A DNA stretch of 64,000 bases, from contig NZ_JALBUT010000003.1 of NCBI RefSeq assembly GCF_033971905.1, forward strand, positions 171,503 to 235,502. Reading direction: 5' to 3'. Position numbers and translations under genes: made by a program. The notes beneath the pieces are model-generated. The model saw nothing but the letters and a program-made list of their open reading frames with translations. It did no database searches and was not told the DNA's origin. Shown here one piece after another: positions 1 to 8,796 of the stretch (its first letter is position 1; each line of letters opens with the position of its first letter). The stretch is from Intestinicryptomonas porci (lineage in GTDB: Bacteria > Verrucomicrobiota > Verrucomicrobiia > Opitutales > Intestinicryptomonadaceae).

Positions 1-908
1 TTGGCATCAACGACCTTCTCGACCCTGAATACTTGGCATACATGCTCAAGTACGACTCTGTACACGGTCAGTTCCAGGGCGACATCAAAGTTGAAGGCAG
101 CTTCTTGATTGTTAACGGCAACAAGATCCGCCTCACAGCTGAAATGGATCCCGCAAACTTGAAGTGGAACGAAGTCGGTGCAGACGTTGTCGTTGAATCG
201 ACAGGCTTGTTCCTCGAAGACGCAAAAGCCCGCAAACACATTCAGGCAGGCGCAAAGAAAGTCATCATGTCTGCTCCTTCCAAGGACGCAACTCCGATGT
301 TCGTTTACGGCGTAAACCACACAACATACGCAGGTCAGGACATCATTTCCAATGCTTCCTGCACGACAAACTGCTTGGCTCCGATTTCCAAGGTTTTGAA
401 CGAAAAGTTCGGCATCAAGCGCGGTTTGATGACAACAGTACACGCTGCAACAGCAACACAGAAGACTGTTGACGGTCCTTCAAAGAAAGACTGGCGCGGC
501 GGTCGCGGCATCTTGGAAAACATCATTCCGTCTTCCACCGGTGCGGCAAAGGCTGTTGGCAAAGTTCTTCCCGAACTCAACGGCAAATTGACAGGCATGT
601 CAATGCGCGTTCCCACTTCCGACGTTTCGGTTGTTGACCTCACGGTTGAACTCGAAAAGGGCTGCACATACGAAGAAATCTGCGCGGCAATGAAAGAAGC
701 TTCAGAAGGCGAACTCAAAGGCATCTTGGGCTACACCGACGAAGCCGTTGTTTCAACAGACTTCCGCAACTGCCCGAAGACTTCCATCTTCGACGCAAAA
801 GCAGGTATCCAGCTCGACCCGACATTCGTCAAGGTTGTTTCCTGGTACGACAACGAATGGGGCTATTCCAACAAGGTTTTGGAAATGGCTCGCGTTATCG
901 CGAAGTAA
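1..908 (+). CDS. gap: Glyceraldehyde-3-phosphate dehydrogenase (5' end missing)
   Basis: Glycolytic GAPDH: oxidises and phosphorylates glyceraldehyde 3-phosphate to 1,3-bisphosphoglycerate with NAD(P). The frame is open from base 3 to the stop at 906-908, so the true start and the first part of the Rossmann fold (about 30 residues) lie before the window. The catalytic cysteine motif SNASCTTNCLAP is intact, as are the substrate-binding segment around SSTGAAKAVGKVLPEL and the C-terminal WYDNEWGYSNKV signature. A terminator follows at 931-960. pgk and tpiA follow downstream but are separated from gap by an unrelated glycosidase gene. The family assignment is certain. Confidence 0.98.
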   Translation, partial: GINDLLDPEYLAYMLKYDSVHGQFQGDIKVEGSFLIVNGNKIRLTAEMDPANLKWNEVGADVVVESTGLFLEDAKARKHIQAGAKKVIMSAPSKDATPMFVYGVNHTTYAGQDIISNASCTTNCLAPISKVLNEKFGIKRGLMTTVHAATATQKTVDGPSKKDWRGGRGILENIIPSSTGAAKAVGKVLPELNGKLTGMSMRVPTSDVSVVDLTVELEKGCTYEEICAAMKEASEGELKGILGYTDEAVVSTDFRNCPKTSIFDAKAGIQLDPTFVKVVSWYDNEWGYSNKVLEMARVIAK

Positions 909-930
909 TCGGCTATTAGTTGATTTTAAA

Positions 931-960
931 AAGGGCGCATCGTTTTGGTGCGCTCTTTTT
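931..960 (+). terminator. Intrinsic terminator of gap
   Basis: GGGCGCA pairs with TGCGCTC (one G-T pair) around a loop of about nine bases, followed by a run of T. It lies 23 bases after the gap stop codon. Confidence 0.85.
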
Positions 961-982
961 GTATATTACGCCGAAATATTGA

Positions 983-1010
983 TTGCCACAAAGATAATTT
1001 TTTTTATATT
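983..1010 (+). promoter_or_regulatory. Candidate sigma-70-type promoter of the glycosidase gene
   Basis: TTGCCA (983-988) and TATATT (1005-1010) are 16 bases apart and end 14 bases before the start codon at 1025. The site lies just after the gap terminator, so it would give the glycosidase gene its own transcript. This is pattern matching only. Confidence 0.45.
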
Positions 1011-1024
1011 CATAAAAACAATTT

Positions 1025-3031
1025 ATGAAAAGGATTATATTATTTTTATTGGCGGGGTTATTTGCAAATTTGGGGTTTAGTCAAGAATTGTGGACTATAG
1101 AAAACTCAGGGATTGCATTTGTTCCACAAGAAAATATTTCGCACAAAGACAATGTCGAAATGGCAGGGCTTGGCACATCGTTTGTAGTTGCCTATGGAGT
1201 AAATCATAATGGCACACTTCATCTTACAATGCGTGCCTTCTTCCCGAAGTTCAGAATGAAACCTCTATGTATGGAAACTACATTTTTTCGGGATATAGAT
1301 TTAATAAATCCACTCTATTTATTTTTAACCGGCGGCATAAATAATGTACGTCAAACACCGGAGAAACTCATCGGTAAAGTTAAAAAAATTTCCTTTGATG
1401 GCATTTTAAATATCGAAGAAGAATTTAATAAAAAATCACACTTTAAAATCATAAGAAAAATCTACCCAAGCACTGTCTATCCTGCAATTTTTCAAATTGT
1501 AGAAATTGAAAATCTTGGTGAAAAACCTGCAAATTTAGAGATTCCAGAAATCAATGTTTGTTATACGCCAAATCGTTCGTTGTGCGAATATGGGCAATAT
1601 AAACTCCGCATAAAAGGCGTAAACTCCGGCGGACTAATTTTAGCTCCGAAACAAAAGCATACTTTCGCCTTAGAAATTCAAGCAAGCATTAACGATAACT
1701 TTATTAATCTCAATCCAGCCCAAGAACTCGCCAAGCGTAAAGACTTCATTAAAAAAGCCCAAAATTCCTTAGTCTTAAACTCGCCAAACGACAAGCTAAA
1801 TACGATGTTTAATTTTGCCAAAATTCGTGCAACAGAAAGCGTATTCGACACAAACGGAGGCTTGATTCACTCTCCCGCCGGAGAACGCTACTATGCAGGA
1901 TTCTGGGCAAACGACCAAGCAGAATACGCAAATCCATTTTTCCCTTTTTTGGGCGAAAAAAATTCAAACCTATCTGCTCAAAATATGTTTAAGCATTGGT
2001 CAAGATTTTTAAGAGACGACTTTAAAATGATACCATCTGCCATCACAGCCGAAGGAAGAGTGACGTGGAACGGCAAGGGCGACAGGGGCGACGCAGCAAT
2101 GGTCGCATACGGAGCGGCTCGCTACGCATTGGCAAACGGAGATAAAAAAACAGCCCAAGAGTTAATTCCGTTAATAGATTGGTGTTTGGAATACTGCAAA
2201 CGAAATTTGAACGAAGACGGCGTTGTAAAAAGCGACTGCGACGAGCTTGAACTGCGCTTTCCCGCAGGGGAAGCAAACTTGTGCACATCAAGCCTCTATT
2301 ACGACGCCCTGATTTCCGCGGCTTCCCTAAAATCCGAACTCGGCGACAACTCCGCCTCCCAAAACTATCTAAGCCAAGCAAAAACTCTGCATAAAAATAT
2401 CCGCAAATATTTCGAGGGAGAAGTTGAAGGTTTTGATACTTACAAGTATTACGACGGCAACAATATTCTGCGTTCATGGATTTGCATACCGCTTTGCATG
2501 GGGATTTCAGATAAAAAAGACGGTACAATTTCAGCCTTAACAAGTCCAAAACTTCTCAGCAAAGAAGGTTTAAAAGTCCAAACAGGTGTAAGAGATTTTT
2601 GGGATAGAACCTATCTCTATGCCTTGCGTGGAATCTTTGCATCAAACGAGCCGGATAAAGCGTGGGAAACGTTGCAACTTTATATCAATGAGAGACTCTT
2701 AGGCAAAAGAGTCCCTTACGCAATAGAGGCCTTTCCCGAAGGTGGAAAAGCTCATCTTGCCGCAGAAAGTGCATTGTTTTGTAGGATTATAACCGAAGGG
2801 ATTTTCGGGATACGCCCTATTGGCTTTAAAAGCTTTGAAATAAAACCCTCAATTCCTTCAACTTGGCAAAATGTAATTCTCTCAAACATAAAGGCCTTTG
2901 GTAAAAATTTCGACATTGAGATAAAACGCATATCTGCCGACAAACTCGAATTGCAAATCAAAAACAATTCGGATAAAAAACTCATTAAAAAGACGCTGAA
3001 AAACGGGGAAACCGCGAAAATAAAACTTTAA
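1025..3031 (+). CDS. Secreted six-hairpin glycosidase-like protein
   Basis: Probable exported glycoside hydrolase with an (alpha/alpha)6-barrel of the kind seen in alpha-L-rhamnosidases and GH95/GH78-type enzymes; the substrate cannot be told. A signal peptide is visible (MKRIILFLLAGLFANLGFSQ). Residues 25-250 look like a beta-rich N-terminal domain. The helical barrel starts near residue 255 and contains acidic segments typical of this fold (around AGFWANDQAEY, GDRGDAAMVAYG and CDELELRFPAGE). The C-terminus (GIRPIGFKSFEIKPSIP) resembles the terminal beta domain that closes six-hairpin enzymes. The first 700 bases are noticeably AT-richer than gap or pgk, and the gene splits an otherwise typical gap-pgk-tpiA cluster, which suggests later insertion. 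The exact family is uncertain. Confidence 0.7.
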   Translation: MKRIILFLLAGLFANLGFSQELWTIENSGIAFVPQENISHKDNVEMAGLGTSFVVAYGVNHNGTLHLTMRAFFPKFRMKPLCMETTFFRDIDLINPLYLFLTGGINNVRQTPEKLIGKVKKISFDGILNIEEEFNKKSHFKIIRKIYPSTVYPAIFQIVEIENLGEKPANLEIPEINVCYTPNRSLCEYGQYKLRIKGVNSGGLILAPKQKHTFALEIQASINDNFINLNPAQELAKRKDFIKKAQNSLVLNSPNDKLNTMFNFAKIRATESVFDTNGGLIHSPAGERYYAGFWANDQAEYANPFFPFLGEKNSNLSAQNMFKHWSRFLRDDFKMIPSAITAEGRVTWNGKGDRGDAAMVAYGAARYALANGDKKTAQELIPLIDWCLEYCKRNLNEDGVVKSDCDELELRFPAGEANLCTSSLYYDALISAASLKSELGDNSASQNYLSQAKTLHKNIRKYFEGEVEGFDTYKYYDGNNILRSWICIPLCMGISDKKDGTISALTSPKLLSKEGLKVQTGVRDFWDRTYLYALRGIFASNEPDKAWETLQLYINERLLGKRVPYAIEAFPEGGKAHLAAESALFCRIITEGIFGIRPIGFKSFEIKPSIPSTWQNVILSNIKAFGKNFDIEIKRISADKLELQIKNNSDKKLIKKTLKNGETAKIKL

Positions 3032-3113
3032 GAAAAAAGTTGCAAAGAATTACAAAGAGTTCAATATAAATGGGATATTTTCATAACAACCAAAAGTCTT
3101 AAAATAAAATACA

Positions 3114-4364
3114 ATGAATAAGAAAACACTTCGTGATATAGACTTGAAAGGCAAAAAAGTCATTATGCGCGTTGACTTCAACGTGCCCGTAAAAGAAGGC
3201 GTCATTAAAGACGACACCCGCATTAAAGGCGCTCTGCCTTCTATCAAGTATGTGTTGGAACAGGGCGGAAGCCTCATTTTGATGAGCCACATGGGTCGCC
3301 CCGACGAAAAAGGCATCACTTCCGACACCACAATGAAAATAGTCGCCGACTATCTTTCAAAACTTTTGGGGAAACCCGTGGTATTTGTCGCTGACTGCGC
3401 AAACGCCGACGCGGAAGTTGCCGCAATGAAAGCGGGCGACATCGTTATGCTTGAAAACACACGCTACCACAAGGAAGAGCAGGCAAAGTGCAAGCAAAAA
3501 GAAGGCGAAAGCGACGAAGAATTCAAAGCCCGCAAAGCCGCTCTTAAAGAACAGCAAAAAGAGCTTGCAAAGAAGCTCGCTTCCTACGGCGACATTTTCT
3601 GCAACGACGCTTTCGGAACAGCCCACCGCGCGCACGCGTCAACGGCAGTCATCACAAAGTATATCGACACTTCCGTTGCGGGCTTTTTGATGGAAAAGGA
3701 AATCGAATATTTGGGCAGCGCTGTTGAAAATCCCGTTCGCCCGTTCGTCGCAATCTTGGGCGGCGCGAAAGTTTCCGATAAGCTTGCTGTGGTCAACAAT
3801 CTCCTCACAAAGGTTGACACCCTCATAATCGGCGGCGGCATGGCTTACACTTTCTTGAAGGCTCTCGGCAAGAAAATCGGCAACTCCCTTTGCGAAGAAG
3901 ACCAAATCCAATACGCAAAGGACATGATGGAAAAGGCGAAGTCTCTCGGAGTAAAATTCCTGTTGCCCGTTGACAACATCGCAGCCGACAAGTTCGACCC
4001 CGAAGCCAATACTCAAATCGTAACGGAAATCCCCGACGGCTGGATGGGCTTGGACATCGGCCCCAAAACCGTAGAGCTTTACGCCGACGCAATCAAGAGC
4101 GCGAAAACAGTAGTGTGGAACGGACCGATGGGCTGCTTTGAAATGGAAAAATTCAGCAAGGGCACTTTCGGCGTTTGCGAAGCCGTTGCAGAAGTCAAAG
4201 CAAACGGCGGCATCTCGATTATCGGCGGCGGCGACAGCGTTGCGGCGGTGAACAAGAGCGGACTCGCGCCGAAAATGTCCCACGTTTCAACGGGCGGCGG
4301 CGCAAGCTTGGAATTCTTGGAAGGCAAAGAATTGCCCGGCGTTGTTTCCCTAAACGACAAATAA
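3114..4364 (+). CDS. pgk: Phosphoglycerate kinase
   Basis: Transfers phosphate from 1,3-bisphosphoglycerate to ADP in glycolysis, in the cytoplasm. The N-terminal substrate motif (RVDFNVP), the SHMGRP loop, the GGAKVSDK segment and the ATP-site GGGDSVAAV motif are all present. At 416 residues it is slightly longer than the usual 390-400. The extra length is a lysine/glutamate-rich insertion of about 25 residues after ENTRYHKEE (roughly residues 120-146), before the conserved NDAFGTAHRAHAS block. The ATG is preceded by an A-rich leader without a Shine-Dalgarno sequence. tpiA follows 27 bases downstream, probably on the same transcript. Confidence 0.98.
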   Translation: MNKKTLRDIDLKGKKVIMRVDFNVPVKEGVIKDDTRIKGALPSIKYVLEQGGSLILMSHMGRPDEKGITSDTTMKIVADYLSKLLGKPVVFVADCANADAEVAAMKAGDIVMLENTRYHKEEQAKCKQKEGESDEEFKARKAALKEQQKELAKKLASYGDIFCNDAFGTAHRAHASTAVITKYIDTSVAGFLMEKEIEYLGSAVENPVRPFVAILGGAKVSDKLAVVNNLLTKVDTLIIGGGMAYTFLKALGKKIGNSLCEEDQIQYAKDMMEKAKSLGVKFLLPVDNIAADKFDPEANTQIVTEIPDGWMGLDIGPKTVELYADAIKSAKTVVWNGPMGCFEMEKFSKGTFGVCEAVAEVKANGGISIIGGGDSVAAVNKSGLAPKMSHVSTGGGASLEFLEGKELPGVVSLNDK

Positions 4365-4391
4365 TTTAACCCGAAAAAAGAAAGTTTAAAA

Positions 4392-5159
4392 ATGTCACGC
4401 AGATATTTTATCGCAGGCAACTGGAAAATGAACAAGACTTCTTCCGAAGCGGCAGCACTCGCGCAGGGCGTCGTGGAAGCAGTCGGCAACGTAAGCAATG
4501 TTGACATTGCTATTTGCCCGACATTCACCTCTTTGGAAACAGTCGAAAAAATCATCGAAGGCTCGAACGTAAAGCTCGGCGCGCAAAACATGCACTTTGA
4601 AAAAAGCGGCGCGTTCACTGGCGAAATCTCGGCCGCAATGTTGCGCGAACTGCACTGCGCATACGTCATCTTGGGACACAGCGAACGCCGCCAGTATTTC
4701 AAGGAATGCGACTGCCTCATAAACAAGAAGGTAAAAGCCGCAGTTGCATCTTCCTTAAAGCCGATTTTGTGCGTCGGCGAAACATTGGAAGAACGCGAAG
4801 CCAACAAAACCATCGAAGTTGTTTCGACCCAGACAAAGGGCGGTCTTGACGGCTTGACAGCGGAAGAAGCCTTGAAGGTTGTTATCGCCTACGAACCCGT
4901 TTGGGCAATCGGCACAGGCAAAACCGCAACTCCCGCAATGGCGCAGGAAGTTCACGCAGAAATCCGCAAGGTTTTGGCGGGAATGTTCGGCGAAAACGTC
5001 GCGGAAAAAATCCAAATTCTCTACGGCGGTTCAATGAAGCCCGAAAATGCAGATGAATTGCTGGCTCAAAAGGACATTGACGGCGGTTTGATTGGCGGCG
5101 CGGCTCTCAAGGCGGATTCATTTGCCGCTTTGGTAAACTCCGCGGTAAAACTTGCCTAA
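4392..5159 (+). CDS. tpiA: Triosephosphate isomerase
   Basis: Interconverts dihydroxyacetone phosphate and glyceraldehyde 3-phosphate. The catalytic residues are visible: Lys in GNWKMNK, His in VILGHSERR and Glu in AYEPVWAIGTGK. The phosphate-binding C-terminal loops (LYGGSMKPEN and GGLIGGAAL) are intact. The length of 255 residues is normal. It lies 27 bases after pgk and ends at a strong terminator at 5181-5212, so pgk-tpiA is a likely two-gene unit. Confidence 0.98.
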   Translation: MSRRYFIAGNWKMNKTSSEAAALAQGVVEAVGNVSNVDIAICPTFTSLETVEKIIEGSNVKLGAQNMHFEKSGAFTGEISAAMLRELHCAYVILGHSERRQYFKECDCLINKKVKAAVASSLKPILCVGETLEEREANKTIEVVSTQTKGGLDGLTAEEALKVVIAYEPVWAIGTGKTATPAMAQEVHAEIRKVLAGMFGENVAEKIQILYGGSMKPENADELLAQKDIDGGLIGGAALKADSFAALVNSAVKLA

Positions 5160-5180
5160 TAAAAGTTTAAATAAAACAAA

Positions 5181-5212
5181 AACCTGCAAATGAAAAATTT
5201 GCAGGTTTTTTT
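5181..5212 (+). terminator. Intrinsic terminator of pgk-tpiA
   Basis: A 10-bp perfect stem (AACCTGCAAA / TTTGCAGGTT) with a short loop is followed by seven T. It may also serve the convergent gene that ends at 5237. Confidence 0.9.
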
Positions 5213-5236
5213 GTGCCTTAAAATTTAAACTGCGCC

Positions 5237-7435
5237 CTATTTTACCTTTTCGGCAGTCTGCCCTGCATCGGTCAAAGGCGCAACCTGTTCGGACTTTTGC
5301 TCTTCCGCAGGCTTTTCAAAAGGATTTTTAATCACTCCCGCCTGCAAGCATGCCCCGACGATTGAAGATGCCAAAATCAGTATGAAGATAATCGGCAACG
5401 CATAATTTCGCTTTTGGGCAAACGGATCTTTCAAGCACTTGCGCGAACCTTTTGGCAAATGCGCGCTTGAAGTGAGAGTCGCACCAAGAACCAAATTCAT
5501 TTTCGCGCGGGTGTTTACAGCCCATGAATTTGCGTCGAGAAGCGGTCCCAAGTTGCGCTTTTTAAGCTTCAAGCTTGCAAGAACCATTGACGGCAGAGAA
5601 ATGAGCAATATCGCCCCGACTATGTAAAGAGGCAGTTTAACCATGCCAATGCCGCCCAACGCTATCAAAATCGCGCTTATTGTGGTGGTAATGCCGCCGA
5701 TTGCTACGCCGATTGCGGCGAGAGTACCGATATCAAGCTTTTTGGGCGCGGCGTTTTTTTCGGTTGCGGAAGTCATGGAAGACATTGCGTTTGCGTCTGC
5801 CGCGCTCGCCCGCTTTGCAATTAAATCGCCAATCCATGCCGCAAAACGCTTGTAAGGAGACCAGAATGCCTGACGCACGCTTATCGGATTTTGCACGATT
5901 TTCGTAATGGTTGCGTCCCAGTCTTTACCTTCACGGTCAAAGAATATGCCGTTTCTGCCAACCAAAAGATTGTCGCAATCGCCCGAAGTTACAGCCGCAA
6001 CCACCGTAAACGGGGCTTCTCCCTTGCGCTTGCAGTCGCAATATATCAAATAGGTGTAAGAAAGCGGCGAAAGAGCGGCATGCCTGCCCGCGTCGTCAAC
6101 CCTTATGCAAAGTTCGCAAACGCGCTGGTCGATGAAAAGTTCACCAACTTGGAACATCGCCTTGCCCTTGCGGGTATAAAAAGACTTAAAACTTACGAAG
6201 TTTGTCAAAAGCTCCAGCAAATCGCGGTTTAAACGCACAAGCTTTTCAAGACGTTCAATGTTGTCAACCGCATACTTCAAGGCTTCGTCTTTTGCGATTA
6301 AATCAAAAAGAGCGACTTTTTGGGACGGCTCCGAAAGTCGTTTAATTTCAGCCTCTCCCAAATCGGAAATTCCGCCGTCGGACTTCGATGAAATCCAAGC
6401 CGCATATGGAGCAAACGCCGCCTTGATTTTATTCCAGTTTTCAAAGGAAAGCGAATCGGATGGAATTTGCATTTTTTCCAAAACCGAAGTTTTAAACAAT
6501 TTTATTTTCGCTTTCCATGCAGGGTTTTCTTCGCCGCCAAAACAAATTTCATCGGGGCTTGCAATTTTCACAATAGGCAATGCCGCCAAAAGCTCGTTAT
6601 TTGAAGAAACGTCTCCCTTTAAAATTTCGGCGAAATTTTCCCTTGTGGCGTTTACCAAATCAGCAGAGGCATTGCCGTAGGCGAGAATGGAAGCGCGCGT
6701 AAAATAGTCGTCAATCTTTGAAGAGACGGCAAAAAAGGCGTCGAATGCGGCGGCGGTGTCATCTCCCAAAAAGAAAATTTTATCTTTATTTTGTTCCGAT
6801 TCCGACTTCCATGCGCAATAGGCATTCAGCTTATCAAAAAATCGGTTTATCAAATCCGCGTTTATGCCGTCTTCTCCCGAGCGGTCCTTTACGCTCCCTG
6901 CGACTTTCATTACGGACGATATTGTGTTTTTCAAGTCTTCGCTTTCCGCGCTAAGAAGCGTGATAACCCCGTCGGCATTGAAAGGCGTTTTTGCAAATAC
7001 CGCGCTCTTGTCGTCAAAATCTTTTACGGAAATCGAATCTGCGTCGGGCTTTTTCAAGTTTTTCAAGACTTCTTTGGCAGTTGAAATCAAAACTTTGCCG
7101 TCTTCCGTGTCGTCTTTGATGTCGGATATTTTCAAATTGTCCGAACCCGCCATGAGGGTGTCGGGATTTTTCAACATTGCGCAAGCCCACTCGCAAGCCT
7201 CGATTATTTCGGGACTGCGTATGCGCCCGTCCTTATCGGTGTCGAGCATGTCCAAAGTGGCAAAGTCAAAATGAACTCCGCGCGTTGGACAAGCCAGAGC
7301 CGCCCACAACTTTTGGTCGAGAAAGCGAATGTTGGCAATGTCCGCTCCCGAATTAAACTCAACTTGATAAATTCCCCCCGCCTTAAAGAATGACCATTTG
7401 TGTTCAGTTTTCATTTCAAGCACATTGAATTTCAT
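5237..7435 (-). CDS. Large EF-hand membrane protein of unknown function
   Basis: I do not recognise a characterised family. Near the N-terminus (residues 65-76) there is a canonical 12-residue EF-hand calcium loop, DTDKDGRIRSPE, with Asp at 65, 67 and 69, Gly70, Ile72 and Glu76. A weaker EF-hand-like segment (FNADGVI) lies near residue 155. A long, mostly helical and charged region follows. Three hydrophobic helices lie near the C-terminus (about 573-595, 602-620 and 690-712), and the tail is Lys/Glu-rich. There is no signal peptide, so the large N-terminal part is probably cytoplasmic. The start at 7435 is supported by AAAGGA seven bases upstream, one of the few clear Shine-Dalgarno sequences here. 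It may sense calcium or organise the envelope, but that is only inference. Confidence 0.85.
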   Translation of the reverse strand: MKFNVLEMKTEHKWSFFKAGGIYQVEFNSGADIANIRFLDQKLWAALACPTRGVHFDFATLDMLDTDKDGRIRSPEIIEACEWACAMLKNPDTLMAGSDNLKISDIKDDTEDGKVLISTAKEVLKNLKKPDADSISVKDFDDKSAVFAKTPFNADGVITLLSAESEDLKNTISSVMKVAGSVKDRSGEDGINADLINRFFDKLNAYCAWKSESEQNKDKIFFLGDDTAAAFDAFFAVSSKIDDYFTRASILAYGNASADLVNATRENFAEILKGDVSSNNELLAALPIVKIASPDEICFGGEENPAWKAKIKLFKTSVLEKMQIPSDSLSFENWNKIKAAFAPYAAWISSKSDGGISDLGEAEIKRLSEPSQKVALFDLIAKDEALKYAVDNIERLEKLVRLNRDLLELLTNFVSFKSFYTRKGKAMFQVGELFIDQRVCELCIRVDDAGRHAALSPLSYTYLIYCDCKRKGEAPFTVVAAVTSGDCDNLLVGRNGIFFDREGKDWDATITKIVQNPISVRQAFWSPYKRFAAWIGDLIAKRASAADANAMSSMTSATEKNAAPKKLDIGTLAAIGVAIGGITTTISAILIALGGIGMVKLPLYIVGAILLISLPSMVLASLKLKKRNLGPLLDANSWAVNTRAKMNLVLGATLTSSAHLPKGSRKCLKDPFAQKRNYALPIIFILILASSIVGACLQAGVIKNPFEKPAEEQKSEQVAPLTDAGQTAEKVK

Positions 7436-7442
7436 AAGAAAA

Positions 7443-7448
7443 TCCTTT
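7443..7448 (-). promoter_or_regulatory. Ribosome binding site of the EF-hand protein
   Basis: On the minus strand AAAGGA lies seven bases before the ATG at 7435 and decides that start over the internal ATG at codon 8. Confidence 0.7.
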
Positions 7449-7483
7449 GCAAGAGAAATTTATTGTTATAGCATATTTTTATT

Positions 7484-7732
7484 ATGGATAATGGAGACAT
7501 TCAAAAAACGCCGTCCGACAAAACTCCGGACATTGTGGAATTGGACGCAGTTGAAATAAACACGCCTCGCCCGAACGAAAACGACGTTTTTGAACATTCG
7601 CCAAGACGCAAAAATCCAAGAAATGCGGGGCGAACTCCGCCCTTTGTTTACACATATCCGCAGAACAGCTGCAACAACTGCTGTCTCGGAATTTTGATTT
7701 TGTTCGTGCTGTTTATTTTGGCACTTTTCTAA
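7484..7732 (+). CDS. Small tail-anchored membrane protein
   Basis: An 82-residue protein of unknown function. The first 60 residues are polar and proline-rich, with no recognisable domain. A cysteine-containing segment (NSCNNCC) leads into one hydrophobic helix (CLGILILFVLFILALF) that ends at the C-terminus, the layout of a tail-anchored protein. It is transcribed divergently from the EF-hand protein, with 48 bases between their starts. Its last four bases overlap the convergent gene at 7729. No Shine-Dalgarno sequence is visible. The neat start, hydrophobic end and fit between neighbours argue for a real gene, but homologues were not checked. Confidence 0.6.
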   Translation: MDNGDIQKTPSDKTPDIVELDAVEINTPRPNENDVFEHSPRRKNPRNAGRTPPFVYTYPQNSCNNCCLGILILFVLFILALF

Positions 7733-8694
7733 CGCCTGCGGGACTTGGGCTTTTTAAGGCGCAAAGACTTAAATCTCGACTCTTTCCCGCTTTGCGAATT
7801 TTTTTTGCAAGAAAAAGCCTTTGAAAAGCTCTCCGCCTTTTTCAGGGCATCTTCGTCCAAAATCGGGCTTTCCGCCTCATTGAAATCCTTGCATTCAAGC
7901 CTGAACTGCTCCCTTGTGCGGGCGGCATATTCATCGGAAAACTTCTTCATGTAATAGGCGAAATCTCTGCCCTCCGCGTCAAGCGAGGGATTTATGTTGA
8001 ATAGCCTGGGATTGTCCAAAACATAGTCGCGCAAAATTTTAAGCGCGGACATGCGCTTTGAAATGTCAAACCAGGCATCGCTTTTCACGAAAGCCTTGTC
8101 ATAGCCTTTCATGCCGCCGCCCATAGCCTCCAAAATGGACAAAAGGGCAAGGTCGAACTGCCTGCGGGCAAGCTGGGGTTCGTCGGTCAAAGACATGTCG
8201 TTTGCAAGCGAATATATTATTGCGGGAATGACGCTCGGAGCAATCTCTGCAGATTTAAATATCGCGTCATAGCCCGCCTTGTCCTCGTCGGAAATTGCGA
8301 TTGCGTAGGTTGAGCGTTTGAAATCCGCAGAACTCGACGCCCAATATTCCACGGCGGCGGAAGAATCATTTTCCCTGAAATTAAACAAAATAAAATACTT
8401 GTAGCTATTGCCGTCGGGATAAAACGCTTCAAGCGCAATTTTGCCGTCATCGCCCTGCATTATTCCGTCAAAGGACAAAACGGCGTTCGCGCAAACCTTG
8501 TTGATGTCGTCGCAATCCCCGCAGTTCTGCTCTCCGGCAGGCTTAAAGCGGTTTTGCAATGCAATTTTGCTTTGCTCGTCGCACCTTGCGCCGAACGAAC
8601 GGCAGGTGGTAATAACGACAGGCTCCTGCGAGCGCGCGGCAAACATGTCGGAATAAACGAAAAATAAAAGCGATGCCAAAAACAGTCTTCCCAT
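7729..8694 (-). CDS. Exported protein of unknown function
   Basis: A 321-residue protein with a clear signal peptide (MGRLFLASLLFFVYSDMFAA). The mature N-terminus has cysteines in CRSFGARC and CGDCDDINKVC that could form disulfides. There is a beta-rich part to about residue 140, then a helical part, and a strongly basic C-terminus (LKKPKSRRR). No known domain is recognised. The upstream sequence has a possible weak AGGGA ribosome site. It lies in a block of uncharacterised envelope proteins (5237-9381). Confidence 0.75.
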   Translation of the reverse strand: MGRLFLASLLFFVYSDMFAARSQEPVVITTCRSFGARCDEQSKIALQNRFKPAGEQNCGDCDDINKVCANAVLSFDGIMQGDDGKIALEAFYPDGNSYKYFILFNFRENDSSAAVEYWASSSADFKRSTYAIAISDEDKAGYDAIFKSAEIAPSVIPAIIYSLANDMSLTDEPQLARRQFDLALLSILEAMGGGMKGYDKAFVKSDAWFDISKRMSALKILRDYVLDNPRLFNINPSLDAEGRDFAYYMKKFSDEYAARTREQFRLECKDFNEAESPILDEDALKKAESFSKAFSCKKNSQSGKESRFKSLRLKKPKSRRR

Positions 8695-8796
8695 AAAAAT
8701 CCCTATTTAATGTTGTATGGGAAACTTAGCTTCAAAAAACGCAATTCACAAGCTTTTTATTTTCAAATTTAAAACATTGATTTACAAAACAAAAAA

